A stretch of DNA of 64,000 nucleotides from an uncultured Alphaproteobacteria bacterium (GTDB lineage Bacteria > Pseudomonadota > Alphaproteobacteria > Micavibrionales > CSBR16-224): the NCBI GenBank assembly GCA_950054485.1, contig CATLPD010000003.1, forward strand, positions 124,001-188,000, given 5' to 3'. Positions 42,081-51,442 of this stretch are shown piece by piece. The translations under genes were made by a program, and so were the position numbers. Each line of letters starts with the position of its first letter. Within the stretch, counting starts at the first letter, position 1. Under the pieces are notes generated by a model. It did no database searches and was not told where the DNA came from. It saw only the letters and a program-made list of their open reading frames with translations.

Positions 42081-42314
42081 ATGCCCATGCAGGCAGAAGA
42101 TATAAAAAATATGATTTTGGATGCCTTACCCGATGCCGATGTTGAAATCGAGGATCTGGCAGGTGACGGCGATCATTATTCGGCAAAGGTTAAATCATCT
42201 GCATTCAAGGGAATGAACCGCGTTAAACAACATCAGACCGTTTATGCCGCCTTGAAAGGCCGTATGGGCGGCGAGCTACATGCCTTGGCATTGCAAACAG
42301 AAATAAAGGAGTAA
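42081..42314 (+). CDS. bolA: BolA family protein
   Basis: This is a 77-residue BolA domain protein (beginning [11 protein letters not shown] and ending [12 protein letters not shown]), with the conserved [25 protein letters not shown] helix-turn region spanning residues about 35-60. ATG 42081 is chosen over the upstream TTG, with AAAGGA 9 bp before it. BolA proteins bind a [2Fe-2S] cluster together with monothiol glutaredoxin; the grxD gene 4 bp downstream is the matching partner. Confidence 0.92.
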   Translation: MPMQAEDIKNMILDALPDADVEIEDLAGDGDHYSAKVKSSAFKGMNRVKQHQTVYAALKGRMGGELHALALQTEIKE

Positions 42315-42318
42315 GAAA

Positions 42319-42651
42319 ATGACAAACCCTGTTTTTGAAACCATTGAAAATGAAATCAACAATAATGACATTGTTTTGTTTATGAAGGGCAATGCACAAT
42401 TTCCCCAGTGCGGTTTTTCATCCGCTGTTGTGCAAGTTCTGGATTACATGGGCGTTGAATATAAAGACATCAATGTTCTGGAAGATGGGGAAATGCGTGA
42501 AGGCATCAAGGAATATACAAACTGGCCGACCATTCCACAGTTGTATGTGAAGGGTGAATTTGTTGGTGGATGCGATATTGTGCGCGAAATGTTCCAGTCA
42601 GGCGAATTGAAAGAACTGTTCGAAGAAAAAGGCCTGATCAAGGCGGCTTAA
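42319..42651 (+). CDS. grxD: Monothiol glutaredoxin GrxD (Grx4)
   Basis: The 110-residue monothiol glutaredoxin has the CGFS active site (Cys31 in FPQCGFSS), [20 protein letters not shown] and the Fe-S/glutathione loop. It carries [2Fe-2S] clusters for delivery to apoproteins. AAGGAG precedes its start. It is the second gene of the bolA-grxD operon, and its 3' end overlaps the convergent ankyrin gene by 4 bp. Confidence 0.95.
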   Translation: MTNPVFETIENEINNNDIVLFMKGNAQFPQCGFSSAVVQVLDYMGVEYKDINVLEDGEMREGIKEYTNWPTIPQLYVKGEFVGGCDIVREMFQSGELKELFEEKGLIKAA

Positions 42652-43346
42652 CGTGATGGTGGTAAAACCGAAGGGCGCAGGTCTTTCGGGCGCAGCTTTT
42701 TTTCAGGCGCAACAGAACTTGACGTTCCGTCGGTAAATTCACGAAGGGCATCAGCCGCGCGTTCAAGGCGGCTTTTATCATCTATATTGCTGAATTGAGT
42801 GACTGATGGCCGGTCGCTGTCGTTGTTAATAATAGCCAGAACCTGACGTGAAGCGAAATCGAAGACTTCTTTCAAAACGATATCTGAATTGGGATATGTT
42901 TTTTCCAGCGATACACTGTCAGGTGTTTCAAATTTAAAGCCGTCAATTGTTTTGCTATATAGTTTTTCCTGAATCGTTTGAATAAGCAAGGCATGCCCGT
43001 TTTCCAAAGCAAGATCGAGAACGGTTTTTCTTTCAAAAGTCGCAAGCGCAAGGTTGATACCGGGTATATCCAAAAGCTTCAGGGCCACCAGAATATTATC
43101 CTGACGTATTGCTGCAGATAAGGCTGTATCGCCTGAAGCATCTTTTATATCTGGATTTGCGCCCATTTTGATCAAATAGTCAAGCTGGTCCAAGTGACCA
43201 AACCAGCATGTTTCAATCAGGCAGGTTGCGCCATTTTCAGGATTTTGAACATCAATATTGGCGCCATTTTCAATTGCGTTGATAATACCCTCTAAATCGG
43301 GGCGCCCGCCTGTGGCATTTATTAATTGTTGATCGACTTTGCGCAT
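42648..43346 (-). CDS. Ankyrin-repeat protein
   Basis: The 232-residue cytoplasmic protein begins with three ankyrin repeats (residues about 18-110: [28 protein letters not shown], then [19 protein letters not shown] and a third with [16 protein letters not shown]). The C-terminal third is not ankyrin and is rich in Ser/Asp/Arg, ending in a basic Pro-rich tail ([17 protein letters not shown]). Such domains bind partner proteins. The partner may be the product of the upstream membrane gene (8 bp away), but there is no proof. Confidence 0.8.
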   Translation of the reverse strand: MRKVDQQLINATGGRPDLEGIINAIENGANIDVQNPENGATCLIETCWFGHLDQLDYLIKMGANPDIKDASGDTALSAAIRQDNILVALKLLDIPGINLALATFERKTVLDLALENGHALLIQTIQEKLYSKTIDGFKFETPDSVSLEKTYPNSDIVLKEVFDFASRQVLAIINNDSDRPSVTQFSNIDDKSRLERAADALREFTDGTSSSVAPEKKLRPKDLRPSVLPPSR

Positions 43347-43354
43347 TGATAACT

Positions 43355-43870
43355 CTAGTTCGGTTTAGGTTTTTTACTGAACGATGTTTTGATGTTCAGT
43401 TCTTTTAATTTTTCGGGCGGAGGGGGGACAGGCTTTTCTGTTGTAATATTTGCCGGTTTCAAAATATCGATCTGGTGGTCGACCAGTTTCTGGATTTTCT
43501 TTTCAATTTTTACACGCTTTTTATTGGTTTTGGCATCATTGAAGCTTTTCTTCAGGCCATCTATTTTTGTCTGCAGCTTGATCAGTTTTAACCCCTGGCG
43601 TTCGCCAGTGTAATAGGATTTGCCATCGAACTGGAAGTATCCTTTTTTGGCGTATTCTTCGCATTCATTCATTTGGTCTCTGCTTAGCATCATCCCGCTG
43701 CCAAACAATACGCCTGTTGATGCCATAAGGGTCGCGCCACCATCGACAGTGAAGGCCAAAGGAACGCCAACTATTATACCAGGTACAGCGAGAACAGCGG
43801 GCCATCCCACGACATCATTATAAATAATTCTGGCCTTGGCACGGCGAAATTTACCTTTTAAATCTAACAC
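43355..43870 (-). CDS. Hypothetical membrane protein with basic coiled C-terminus
   Basis: I do not recognise this 171-residue protein. The best start is GTG 43870, with AAAGGAG 6 bp upstream; an ATG at 43888 would place that site inside the coding region. There are one or two hydrophobic segments (WPAVLAVPGIIVGVPLAFTV and a following GATLMASTGVLFGSGMML), then an acidic/basic helical stretch (LIKLQTKIDGLKKSFNDAKT, KRVKIEKKIQKLVDHQIDIL) likely to be a coiled coil, and a Pro/Lys-rich tail. It is upstream of the ankyrin gene (8 bp), so the two may form one unit. Confidence 0.65.
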   Translation of the reverse strand: MLDLKGKFRRAKARIIYNDVVGWPAVLAVPGIIVGVPLAFTVDGGATLMASTGVLFGSGMMLSRDQMNECEEYAKKGYFQFDGKSYYTGERQGLKLIKLQTKIDGLKKSFNDAKTNKKRVKIEKKIQKLVDHQIDILKPANITTEKPVPPPPEKLKELNIKTSFSKKPKPN

Positions 43871-43930
43871 AAGAATCTCCTTTGCCATAACATACCAACG
43901 AGGGTGCAATATGTCAATAAAATTCCATTG

Positions 43931-45754
43931 CTACTCCACCGTGACGGATTTCGCGAGGTTACGCGGTTGATCGACATCCGTGCCTTTACAAATTGCGGCG
44001 TGATAGGCCAGCAGCTGCACGGGTATCGTGTAAAGAATGGGTGCAACGAAATCATGCACGCTGGGCAGCGCGAGTGACCAGCGCGATTCATTCATTTTCT
44101 GACAGCCTTTTTCATCCGAAATCATCATGACCTGCCCGCCGCGGGCAATGGCTTCTTGCGCGTTTGAGGCAGTCTTTTCATAGAGGCTGTCAAACGGGGC
44201 CACGACAATAATCGGCACATTTTCATCAATCAGGGCGATGGGTCCGTGCTTCATTTCACCGCTGGCGTAACCTTCGGCGTGAATGTAGGAAATTTCTTTT
44301 AACTTCAGCGCGCCTTCCAGTGCAACGGGATAGGCGGTGCCGCGCCCCAGATAAATGACATCACGCGCCTCGGCTATGTCTTTGGCGATGCGTTTGATAT
44401 CTTTATCATGGTTCAAGACCTTTGACGCAAGGGCAGGCAATTGGCGCAAGGCTTGTGTGAATTCTTTCTGATCAGTTTTTGAAAGCTTATCTGTTTCAAC
44501 GGCCAAAGCCAGCGACAAACATGCCAGAACGACCTGCTGAGTGATGGTCGCTTTGGTCGAAGCCACACCGATTTCAGGACCCGCCAAAGTGCGTAGAACA
44601 AAATCAGATTCCCTTTCGATGGTGCTTTCGATTGTATTCAGTATCGAAAGGATTTTTTGATCTTGTGATTTTGCATAGCGCAAGGCCTCAAGCGTATCAA
44701 GGGTTTCACCGGACTGCGAAATAAAGATCGCAACGCCGTCTTTTGGCATTGGCCCCTGGCGATATCTGAATTCGGATGCGATGTCGAGTTCGACAGGCAT
44801 TCGTGCGAATTGCTCCAGCCAGTATTTCCCCATCATACCGGCATAGTACGAGCTGCCGCAGGCAACGATCGTCACACGCGGCGCTTTTTTCAAAGCATCC
44901 AATACATCTTGCGGCAGTGTAATCTGACCTGTTGCCGGATTCACAAAACTGTTCAGTGTATCGCTGATGACGGCGGGCTGCTCATAAATTTCCTTTAACA
45001 TGAAATGTCGGTATTTACCCTTACCGGTTAGCGCGCCGCTTTGTGCCGTCTGGCGAATTTCGCGGATGACTTCGTTACCGTTGGCGGCTGTGATCTTTAC
45101 GCCTTCGCGGCTCACCACAATGCGATCGCCGTCTTCCAGAAAACAAATCTTTTGTGTCAGTGGTGCCAAAGCATAGGAATCTGAGGCCACAAACATTTCC
45201 CCATCACCAAAACCGACGGCAAGGGGTGTGCCCTGACGTGCGCCGATAATCAGGTTGTCTTCGCCATTGAAGATCATGGCAATTGCATAGGCACCTTCCA
45301 GGCGGTCGAATGCTGTATTGGCCGCATCCTTGGGTGACATGCCCTGTTTCAAGTAATATGTGACCAGATGGGCGATCACTTCGGTATCGGTGTCGGATTC
45401 AAAGCGGCACTGTGATTCTTGTAGCTCGGCCTTTAATTCCGCGTAATTTTCAATGATGCCGTTATGAACGACAGCCACATATTCTGTTGCGTGCGGATGG
45501 GCGTTATCTTCAGTCGGGCCGCCATGGGTTGCCCAACGTGTGTGGCCGATGCCGATGTGACCGGGTAAAGGGTCATTCGCGACAACTGTTTCAAGGTTTT
45601 TTAATTTGCCTTCGGCGCGGCGGCGGTCTATGCCGTTTTTGGTCACGGTGGCAATGCCTGCGCTGTCGTATCCGCGATATTCCAGGCGCTTTAAACCATC
45701 AATCAATTGATCTGCGGCATCTTTTTTTCCAAGAATCCCAACAATTCCGCACAT
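43931..45754 (-). CDS. glmS: Glucosamine-6-phosphate synthase GlmS
   Basis: The 607-residue enzyme makes glucosamine-6-phosphate from fructose-6-phosphate and glutamine. The N-terminal glutaminase domain starts CGIVGILGKKDAADQLIDGL (Cys2 nucleophile) with RWATHGGPTEDNAHP, and two SIS domains follow (ACGSSYYAGMMGKYW, FISQSGETLDTLEAL, KEISYIHAEGYASGEMKHGP). The C-terminus ends LAKSVTVE. It overlaps the glmU stop (TAATG) and so is translationally coupled to it. I see no glmS ribozyme, which would not fit a second operon gene. Confidence 0.96.
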   Translation of the reverse strand: MCGIVGILGKKDAADQLIDGLKRLEYRGYDSAGIATVTKNGIDRRRAEGKLKNLETVVANDPLPGHIGIGHTRWATHGGPTEDNAHPHATEYVAVVHNGIIENYAELKAELQESQCRFESDTDTEVIAHLVTYYLKQGMSPKDAANTAFDRLEGAYAIAMIFNGEDNLIIGARQGTPLAVGFGDGEMFVASDSYALAPLTQKICFLEDGDRIVVSREGVKITAANGNEVIREIRQTAQSGALTGKGKYRHFMLKEIYEQPAVISDTLNSFVNPATGQITLPQDVLDALKKAPRVTIVACGSSYYAGMMGKYWLEQFARMPVELDIASEFRYRQGPMPKDGVAIFISQSGETLDTLEALRYAKSQDQKILSILNTIESTIERESDFVLRTLAGPEIGVASTKATITQQVVLACLSLALAVETDKLSKTDQKEFTQALRQLPALASKVLNHDKDIKRIAKDIAEARDVIYLGRGTAYPVALEGALKLKEISYIHAEGYASGEMKHGPIALIDENVPIIVVAPFDSLYEKTASNAQEAIARGGQVMMISDEKGCQKMNESRWSLALPSVHDFVAPILYTIPVQLLAYHAAICKGTDVDQPRNLAKSVTVE

Positions 45755-47112
45755 TATTCTCTCTCCTCAGTTTCTTTTCTTGTCTGTTTTATATCCTTGA
45801 AACGCTTGGCCCAACCATCTTTTTGTGTCTGATGCGCGCGCGCCAATGCTAGTGCTTCATCATCTACATCCGATGTTACGGTTGATCCGGCCGCGATAAT
45901 CGCGCCTTTACCAACCACAACAGGTGCGACCAGCGCCGTGTTCGATCCTATAAACGCATTGTCACCGATTGTGGTTTCAAACTTGTTATACCCATCGTAA
46001 TTACAGGTGATTGTACCGGCCCCGATATTCACGTTATTACCGATATTTGCATCCCCCAGATAGCTGAGATGGCTGGCCTTTGATCCTGCACCCAGCTTTG
46101 TTTTTTTGATTTCGACAAAATTCCCAACTTTTGCCTTCTGGCCGATATCTGCCCCCGGGCGCAGGCGGGCATATGGCCCGATAGAGGCACCCGAATGTAC
46201 GATCGCCCCTTCAATATGGCTGAAGGCATGAATTTCAACGCCGCTGTTAATCACAACATTCGGGCCGAAAACGACATGCGGATGAATGATGACATCTTTT
46301 TCAATGACGGTATCAGCACAGAAAGTCACGGATTCGGGTGCAATCAGTGTCACACCCTTATCCATTGCGCGGCTGCGCAGCCTTTGTTGCAGCATATATT
46401 CAACATGGGCCAGATCGGCGCGGGAATTCACACCGGCGGTTTCGGTTTCATCAATTTCACAAACGCGGCTGGTGTATCCATTGCGCGATGCAATTTGCGG
46501 CAGGTCCGTCAGGTAATATTCGGCTTGCGCGTTATCATTATCAACACTCTCTAGCCAGTCAAACAGATGCGCGCCATTTGCGCAGACAATACCGCCATTG
46601 CAGAGGTTGATTTTGCGCTCGTTATCGTTGGCATCCTTAAATTCAATGATGCGTGAAAGTGTACCATCATCGTTTAAGGCCATACGCCCGTATTTCGCAG
46701 GATCATCGGGGGTGAAGCCGGAAAAAACAACGCCTGTTTTACTGTCCGTATTTTTCAGCTCGACAATATTTTTCAGCGTTTCTGCCCGTACCAGTGGTGT
46801 ATCTCCGAAAACAATCAGAATGTCGCCGTCAAAACCTGAAAGGGCCTGTTTTGCCGCCAAAGCAGCACCGCCTGTGCCGTTCGCAGTTTCCTGATAGGCA
46901 ATGGCCGTGTGTTCACCGACAGTCTTTTCCATTTCCGACATGTGCGGGGCGATAACGGTCACGATCTTTTCAGGTTCAAGGGCGGCGCAAGCATCAATTA
47001 CATGCATGACCATAGGTTTTGATGCGATTTTATGCATAGGCTTCGGAATGTCCGATTTCATGCGCGTTCCGCTACCGGCTGCCAGAATGATACAGGCAAG
47101 TTTTTTTGACAT
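45754..47112 (-). CDS. glmU: Bifunctional UDP-GlcNAc pyrophosphorylase GlmU
   Basis: The 452-residue enzyme acetylates glucosamine-1-phosphate and couples it to UTP. The N-terminal uridyltransferase starts with IILAAGSGTRMKSDIPKPMHKI, and the C-terminal left-handed beta-helix contains the acetyltransferase residues (hexapeptides; GNFVEIKKTKLGAGSKASHL, NIGNNVNIGAGTITCNYDG). It is the first gene of the glmU-glmS operon, supplying precursor for both peptidoglycan and LPS. Confidence 0.96.
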   Translation of the reverse strand: MSKKLACIILAAGSGTRMKSDIPKPMHKIASKPMVMHVIDACAALEPEKIVTVIAPHMSEMEKTVGEHTAIAYQETANGTGGAALAAKQALSGFDGDILIVFGDTPLVRAETLKNIVELKNTDSKTGVVFSGFTPDDPAKYGRMALNDDGTLSRIIEFKDANDNERKINLCNGGIVCANGAHLFDWLESVDNDNAQAEYYLTDLPQIASRNGYTSRVCEIDETETAGVNSRADLAHVEYMLQQRLRSRAMDKGVTLIAPESVTFCADTVIEKDVIIHPHVVFGPNVVINSGVEIHAFSHIEGAIVHSGASIGPYARLRPGADIGQKAKVGNFVEIKKTKLGAGSKASHLSYLGDANIGNNVNIGAGTITCNYDGYNKFETTIGDNAFIGSNTALVAPVVVGKGAIIAAGSTVTSDVDDEALALARAHQTQKDGWAKRFKDIKQTRKETEERE

Positions 47113-47198
47113 GGATATACCCCTGTTGTTTTTATATTAAGAAGAATAAAGAAGCGCAGGTATAAAACAAGTCACAGAATATTGCAGATTATTGCTAT

Positions 47199-48002
47199 TT
47201 ACTTCACATCAAGCTTGCTGAGGTGGGCGACGACAGTCCCATACGAGCTGTTAATTTCCATACGAACCGGCAGCAAAGGCCCTTTTTCTTTTAAGGAAGC
47301 AAACCAGATTTCGGGCAATTTGCCGCGCTCGGCCGTATGGTTCTGAATGGCCATCCAGCCTTTGCCTTGGTCGTCTTCGGAAAAGCCCTCCAGCGGCAGG
47401 ACCGATATGGTGCATTTCAGTGCAGGGCCGTTATAAATTGAATATTCAGGTGAATTGATTTGGTCTTGTTTGGAATTGGTCAGCTGGATGTTGAATTTTC
47501 TTTTACCATCAAAGGCCGTTGCCGCCGTATTACATTCGCCGGTATTTTCAACCTGTTTAACCGCAATCATTACAGCGCTCAAAAGGTCTACAGCGTTGCT
47601 GACTAGATTGGGTTTTAAATTATCTTTTTCGCGTTCCGCATCTTTATAGCGCTCGATATAGCTTTTGATTTTCCCATCTTCAAAGACCAGTTCTTTTTGT
47701 TTGGGTTTATTGCGCCAGACACTGGTAGATGTATGTTTTGCGGGAATAAAGACATCGCCGTCAAATTTCCCGATTGTGGTGTATTGACCGCTCCACGGGA
47801 AAAGCTTGCCGATAAAACCGCCCGTTTTGGCCTGAACCTGTACTGTCAGATTATCATCTGGCTCGCCCGATAGTAGGTAGTTGGCTTCGACCGCTTCAAA
47901 ACCACCCGCATATACATCATAGCCCAGATTATAGCTATTCGCATGGGCAGGGGCGGTCATGATCAGGCCGGCTAATGTCAATAATGTCGCAAATTTCTTC
48001 AT
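47199..48002 (-). CDS. DUF3108-type periplasmic protein
   Basis: The 267-residue protein starts at MKKFATLLTLAGLIMTAPAHA, a signal peptide; an in-frame upstream start overlaps the usher-like gene. The mature part has the DUF3108 layout: LGYDVYAGGFEAVEANYLLSGE, a KHTSTSVWRNKPKQKELVFEDGKI middle and a LPEIWFAS...LPVRMEINSSYGTVVAHLSKL ending. Function of DUF3108 is unknown; the fold is a beta-rich periplasmic/outer-membrane associated one. It begins 10 bp after the usher-like stop, so the two are cotranscribed. Confidence 0.8.
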   Translation of the reverse strand: MKKFATLLTLAGLIMTAPAHANSYNLGYDVYAGGFEAVEANYLLSGEPDDNLTVQVQAKTGGFIGKLFPWSGQYTTIGKFDGDVFIPAKHTSTSVWRNKPKQKELVFEDGKIKSYIERYKDAEREKDNLKPNLVSNAVDLLSAVMIAVKQVENTGECNTAATAFDGKRKFNIQLTNSKQDQINSPEYSIYNGPALKCTISVLPLEGFSEDDQGKGWMAIQNHTAERGKLPEIWFASLKEKGPLLPVRMEINSSYGTVVAHLSKLDVK

Positions 48003-48012
48003 CTGTTCAGCA

Positions 48013-51000
48013 TCATCCTTTTTCGGGCTGCGCATTTTCATCGTTTAATGCAGTTTCTGCTGGTTTATACGCATGTGTATATATATTCACCTGACAGGGA
48101 ATTTCAAACTGCGCGAGTGATCGGCAGGCTTGTTCGACATCTTCGATGCTGTTGCGGGCCGTCTCGGCGCGGATCCAGAATTTCTTATCATCCGGATCAC
48201 GTGATAAACTTTCAAGCGGGTCCAGAACTTCTATACTTTGGCGGATATAGGTTTTGGCACGTTTCAGTTTCAACATATTTACACCCGCGGCAATGCGCGA
48301 CGCAAAAGGGCCGATGCGCATACTGGCCGATGTTTTGCCAATTTTTTGCAAAACCTTCGGATTCTTTCGGCTTTGCGGTTCAATATCGCTATCGAAGCTG
48401 TAGCTGATCGGTGTGCCCTCGACCAGATCGAAGTTTTGATCATATACAGTCGTGCCGTCGGGTTTGAAGACCAGCAGTTCAGGCGATGGCATTTGATAGT
48501 TTGCGCGCTTGGCGATTTTATAGTCGGTAACAAGGTAATATATGCCGGGCGGAATATCGGTGAAAACATAAAAACCGTCATACGCTGTATATGTGCTTTG
48601 AATAACTTCGCCCCATGGTGCGATCAGGCTCATTTTAAACTGACGCGCCGGTGTTTTTTGTTCTTCGTCTTCTATAAAGTTTACGTTGCCGTCCATCTCT
48701 CCAGCCACCACAATCGGGAACTGAAGCTCCTTTACAACACCGGGACGAGGCCTGAGTGATATTCCAGGGTTGCTGGAAATATAAAATGGATCATATAGTG
48801 TTTCGCGGTCAATCTTAATATCTGTGATGCGCCCCTGCGGCAAATCAGGAATGAAGGCGACCCCCTTCGAGTCTGAAAAAGCTTTGCGACTAGCTTGTAC
48901 GGCGTTCAGCTGCGCACCCTCTATCAGTTCTTCATTTTCGTCATAAATTCCGTTTCCGTTTGCATCCAGAAAAATAGAGGCAGATACACCACCAGTGTTG
49001 GTTAGGCGTTGATTAAACAAGTCGACATCGTTCGTGGTGGGGTTGTAGCCTACGCCAAATCTCACATTCAAGGCGGCTTGAATTGTTTTGTCGGTGTCGA
49101 TGCTGAAACGTGGTGAAATCGTCGCTTGATCCGTTTTCCAGTTCATGGTTCCGGTCAGTTCTGTGCGGCTTGGATCTACGAAATGTTCAACTTCAGCCAA
49201 TCCGCTGATGTCGCGGGTAAATGGATAGTTATAACTGGCGAATAAAGACTGCAACCTTGAATCCGGTGTAATGTTATAATTTGAAGCGAGGCGATAAAAT
49301 CCGCCTTTGTAGTATCCGCGTAAATTTGTTGTGTAAAGTAAGGTGTCGTCAGATGTGCCGTTTAAATTATCAAGGTTTCTATAGGACAAAGAGTTATTCA
49401 AAATCAAATTACGAAGTCGTGTTGAATAGGTCGCGTCCAGATCGGTTGCGGAATTCCCGGACGCAAATTCTTGATATCTGGCGTTGGCGGCATAATTCGC
49501 ATTATAATCGAAAAAGCCTTTTGCTGGCCCATTCAGATTTAGGTTTGCCCGTAAAACCGTCGGATTAATTTCGTCTAGTGGGGCGGGTTGAAAACCGTCT
49601 GTTGCAGCGAATAGGCTGGCCCTGGCGGAATGTGCGCCGAAATTACGGCGTGCAATGGCCTCTGCTCCAAATTCACTTTCGCTGGCTTCGTACCCTAAAT
49701 TCAGATCTAAAAAAGTATCTGCGACATATGTATTCAGGCCGCTTTCCAGATAATAGCGGCGTTGATCCCCTTCATCACGCGTTGATAGTCCGGCAAATCC
49801 CGAAATATTTTTTCCAAGGCTACGGTTGAAGCGTGCGTTTAAGACAGGCGTGCCGTCTTGTGGGCGTTCAAAATCTTCGGCCTCGTAGGTCACTTCGTTC
49901 GCGCGCGTTAAAGATACGTCATATGTTGTGCCTTGGTTTGCAAAAGTATCCGAATTAACGGGGACGCTCTCGACACGCTCGCGAATCTCGCCTTGTGGGC
50001 CATATAATACAATCCTAAAATTGTTTTCCCCGGCAAATAGGGGGATATCAAGAAATTCGTATTGACCGTTATCTTCAATCGTTTGGTTAGCCAGTAGGCG
50101 ATCGTCGCGATAAAGCTCAACATCCCAGCCTGGTTGGGCATCACCGCGAAAAAATGTTGTGTTTAAACCATTCGAGCTGTCTTTATCTGCGTTGGTAACA
50201 CGCACCCCTTGTTCTTGTGGTGAATTACTGCTGATTTCTAACCGCGTCGGGTCAATATCTCCAAAGGAAAAATATTTGGCCTTTAGGGGGCCTAGCAAAT
50301 CAGGCTCAAGGCTATCTTTCTCAAAGCTAAGGCGCACGGTGCTTATTGGCGTATCATCGTCCCCACTTACATAGGCTCGCCCGGTCAGGTATGCGACATC
50401 CCCTGCACCTATAACTGAATAAGATGCACGTTTTCGCGCGTCAGAATCTTCGCGTTTAAAATATGAGCCGCGTAAATTGACATCGAAAAAGGGAATGCCT
50501 AGTGCGCTATATTCCAGCTCCTCATAGGGCAGCGTTGGATCGTTTCGGCTGGTGTAAATGCCGGCATTTTTTTTCTGGCGGGCAGCGCGCTCTTCGGCTG
50601 GTAGGGGCTGTTCAGATAAAATTTGTACCCTGAGTTCCTCGTAATTATAAAGAAATTTTAAATTAAACCATTTTTCAAGCGCGGTTGACTGGGCATAAAT
50701 ATCGCCATCCAGCTCAAAGGCTTCTCCGTTTTCTATTGGATATTCAGTGCCGTTGATCACAACTTTACCGTTCGGCATATCAAGTGCAAAAATCTGATTT
50801 TCGCGTATGTACCAGCCTTCGGCGGTGCCATCGTCCTGATCAACAAAAATAGGGAAATCAACGGCACCAAAAAAATCTTCCAGCAATACATCCATGCCAT
50901 AGGACTGTTTGATTGCAATGATATCGAAGTTTAGTGCGATCTTCTTTGGGCCCGCCACCAATTGTAGAATCAGTTCCTCTCCATTCGGAATGCGATTCGC

Positions 51001-51225
51001 GTCTGCTAAAGCCGGATTTAAAATTTCTTGGCTGCGCCCTTCAGCTTGATCAAGTCCGCTACCTATGCGCGTGACAAATTCTTTGGCCAGCCCCATAAGG
51101 TCAGACCGGGACAGATCACTATTTTGCTGCGCATGCGCATTGCCTAGCCCCAGTGAAACCAAAGCCGTGCAAAGGATACAGGCACGTTTAAACGTGCGTA
51201 ATTTTGAATTAATAATATATGTCAT
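48013..51225 (-). CDS. Usher-like outer-membrane protein with SPOR-like C-terminus
   Basis: The product is 1070 residues from ATG 51225 (a GTG at 51246 is possible; neither has a clear Shine-Dalgarno). A signal peptide ends about residue 32 (NAHA|QQ). Residues about 70-240 are a periplasmic domain with FNLKFLYNYEELRVQIL and PLPAEERAAR, usher-like. A long beta-rich region (about 240-740) fits an outer-membrane barrel. A DANGNGIYDENEE loop (about 754), which should bind Ca2+, precedes two carboxypeptidase-regulatory-like folds. The final 100 residues (about 961-1050, SMRIGPFASRIAAGVNML) resemble a SPOR domain. It would secrete the divergent DUF4402 subunits. Confidence 0.72.
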   Translation of the reverse strand: MTYIINSKLRTFKRACILCTALVSLGLGNAHAQQNSDLSRSDLMGLAKEFVTRIGSGLDQAEGRSQEILNPALADANRIPNGEELILQLVAGPKKIALNFDIIAIKQSYGMDVLLEDFFGAVDFPIFVDQDDGTAEGWYIRENQIFALDMPNGKVVINGTEYPIENGEAFELDGDIYAQSTALEKWFNLKFLYNYEELRVQILSEQPLPAEERAARQKKNAGIYTSRNDPTLPYEELEYSALGIPFFDVNLRGSYFKREDSDARKRASYSVIGAGDVAYLTGRAYVSGDDDTPISTVRLSFEKDSLEPDLLGPLKAKYFSFGDIDPTRLEISSNSPQEQGVRVTNADKDSSNGLNTTFFRGDAQPGWDVELYRDDRLLANQTIEDNGQYEFLDIPLFAGENNFRIVLYGPQGEIRERVESVPVNSDTFANQGTTYDVSLTRANEVTYEAEDFERPQDGTPVLNARFNRSLGKNISGFAGLSTRDEGDQRRYYLESGLNTYVADTFLDLNLGYEASESEFGAEAIARRNFGAHSARASLFAATDGFQPAPLDEINPTVLRANLNLNGPAKGFFDYNANYAANARYQEFASGNSATDLDATYSTRLRNLILNNSLSYRNLDNLNGTSDDTLLYTTNLRGYYKGGFYRLASNYNITPDSRLQSLFASYNYPFTRDISGLAEVEHFVDPSRTELTGTMNWKTDQATISPRFSIDTDKTIQAALNVRFGVGYNPTTNDVDLFNQRLTNTGGVSASIFLDANGNGIYDENEELIEGAQLNAVQASRKAFSDSKGVAFIPDLPQGRITDIKIDRETLYDPFYISSNPGISLRPRPGVVKELQFPIVVAGEMDGNVNFIEDEEQKTPARQFKMSLIAPWGEVIQSTYTAYDGFYVFTDIPPGIYYLVTDYKIAKRANYQMPSPELLVFKPDGTTVYDQNFDLVEGTPISYSFDSDIEPQSRKNPKVLQKIGKTSASMRIGPFASRIAAGVNMLKLKRAKTYIRQSIEVLDPLESLSRDPDDKKFWIRAETARNSIEDVEQACRSLAQFEIPCQVNIYTHAYKPAETALNDENAQPEKG
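51182..51197. repeat. 16-bp perfect palindrome in the usher signal-peptide codons
   Basis: GCACGTTTAAACGTGC reads the same on both strands. It encodes part of the usher signal peptide (KRACI), so it could be chance, but it lies 40 bp from two other perfect palindromes. Confidence 0.45.
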
Positions 51226-51235
51226 ACGTATAGAA

Positions 51236-51260
51236 GAAGTGATCACTTCACTTTAAAGTG
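51236..51260. promoter_or_regulatory. Two adjacent perfect palindromes between divergent surface-fibre genes
   Basis: GAAGTGATCACTTC (51236-51249, 14 bp) abuts CACTTTAAAGTG (51249-51260, 12 bp). Both are perfectly self-complementary and share the GTGA/CACTT core, as expected of two operator half-sets. They sit just upstream of the usher-like ATG and in the leader region between the two divergent arms. No sigma factor consensus can be assigned with confidence in the AT-rich spacer (51261-51442). Confidence 0.5.
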
Positions 51261-51442
51261 TAGCGCCTTCCGACTGATTTTAATAGAAAAAAAATAGAAT
51301 AAAATTTTCACAAAAACTGTAAAAAACTTTTTGCGTTAACTTCGTTTTAACCAGTCGCACGGCATACTGGAGGAGTGTGGCCCATTATTTTATTCAAAAA
51401 TGGTGGTCTTTATTTACAACCTCAAGAACCGAGGAGACAAAA

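Noticed and set aside
43889-47112. glmS ribozyme
   Set aside because: glmS is a second gene overlapping glmU with no leader in which the ribozyme could fold.
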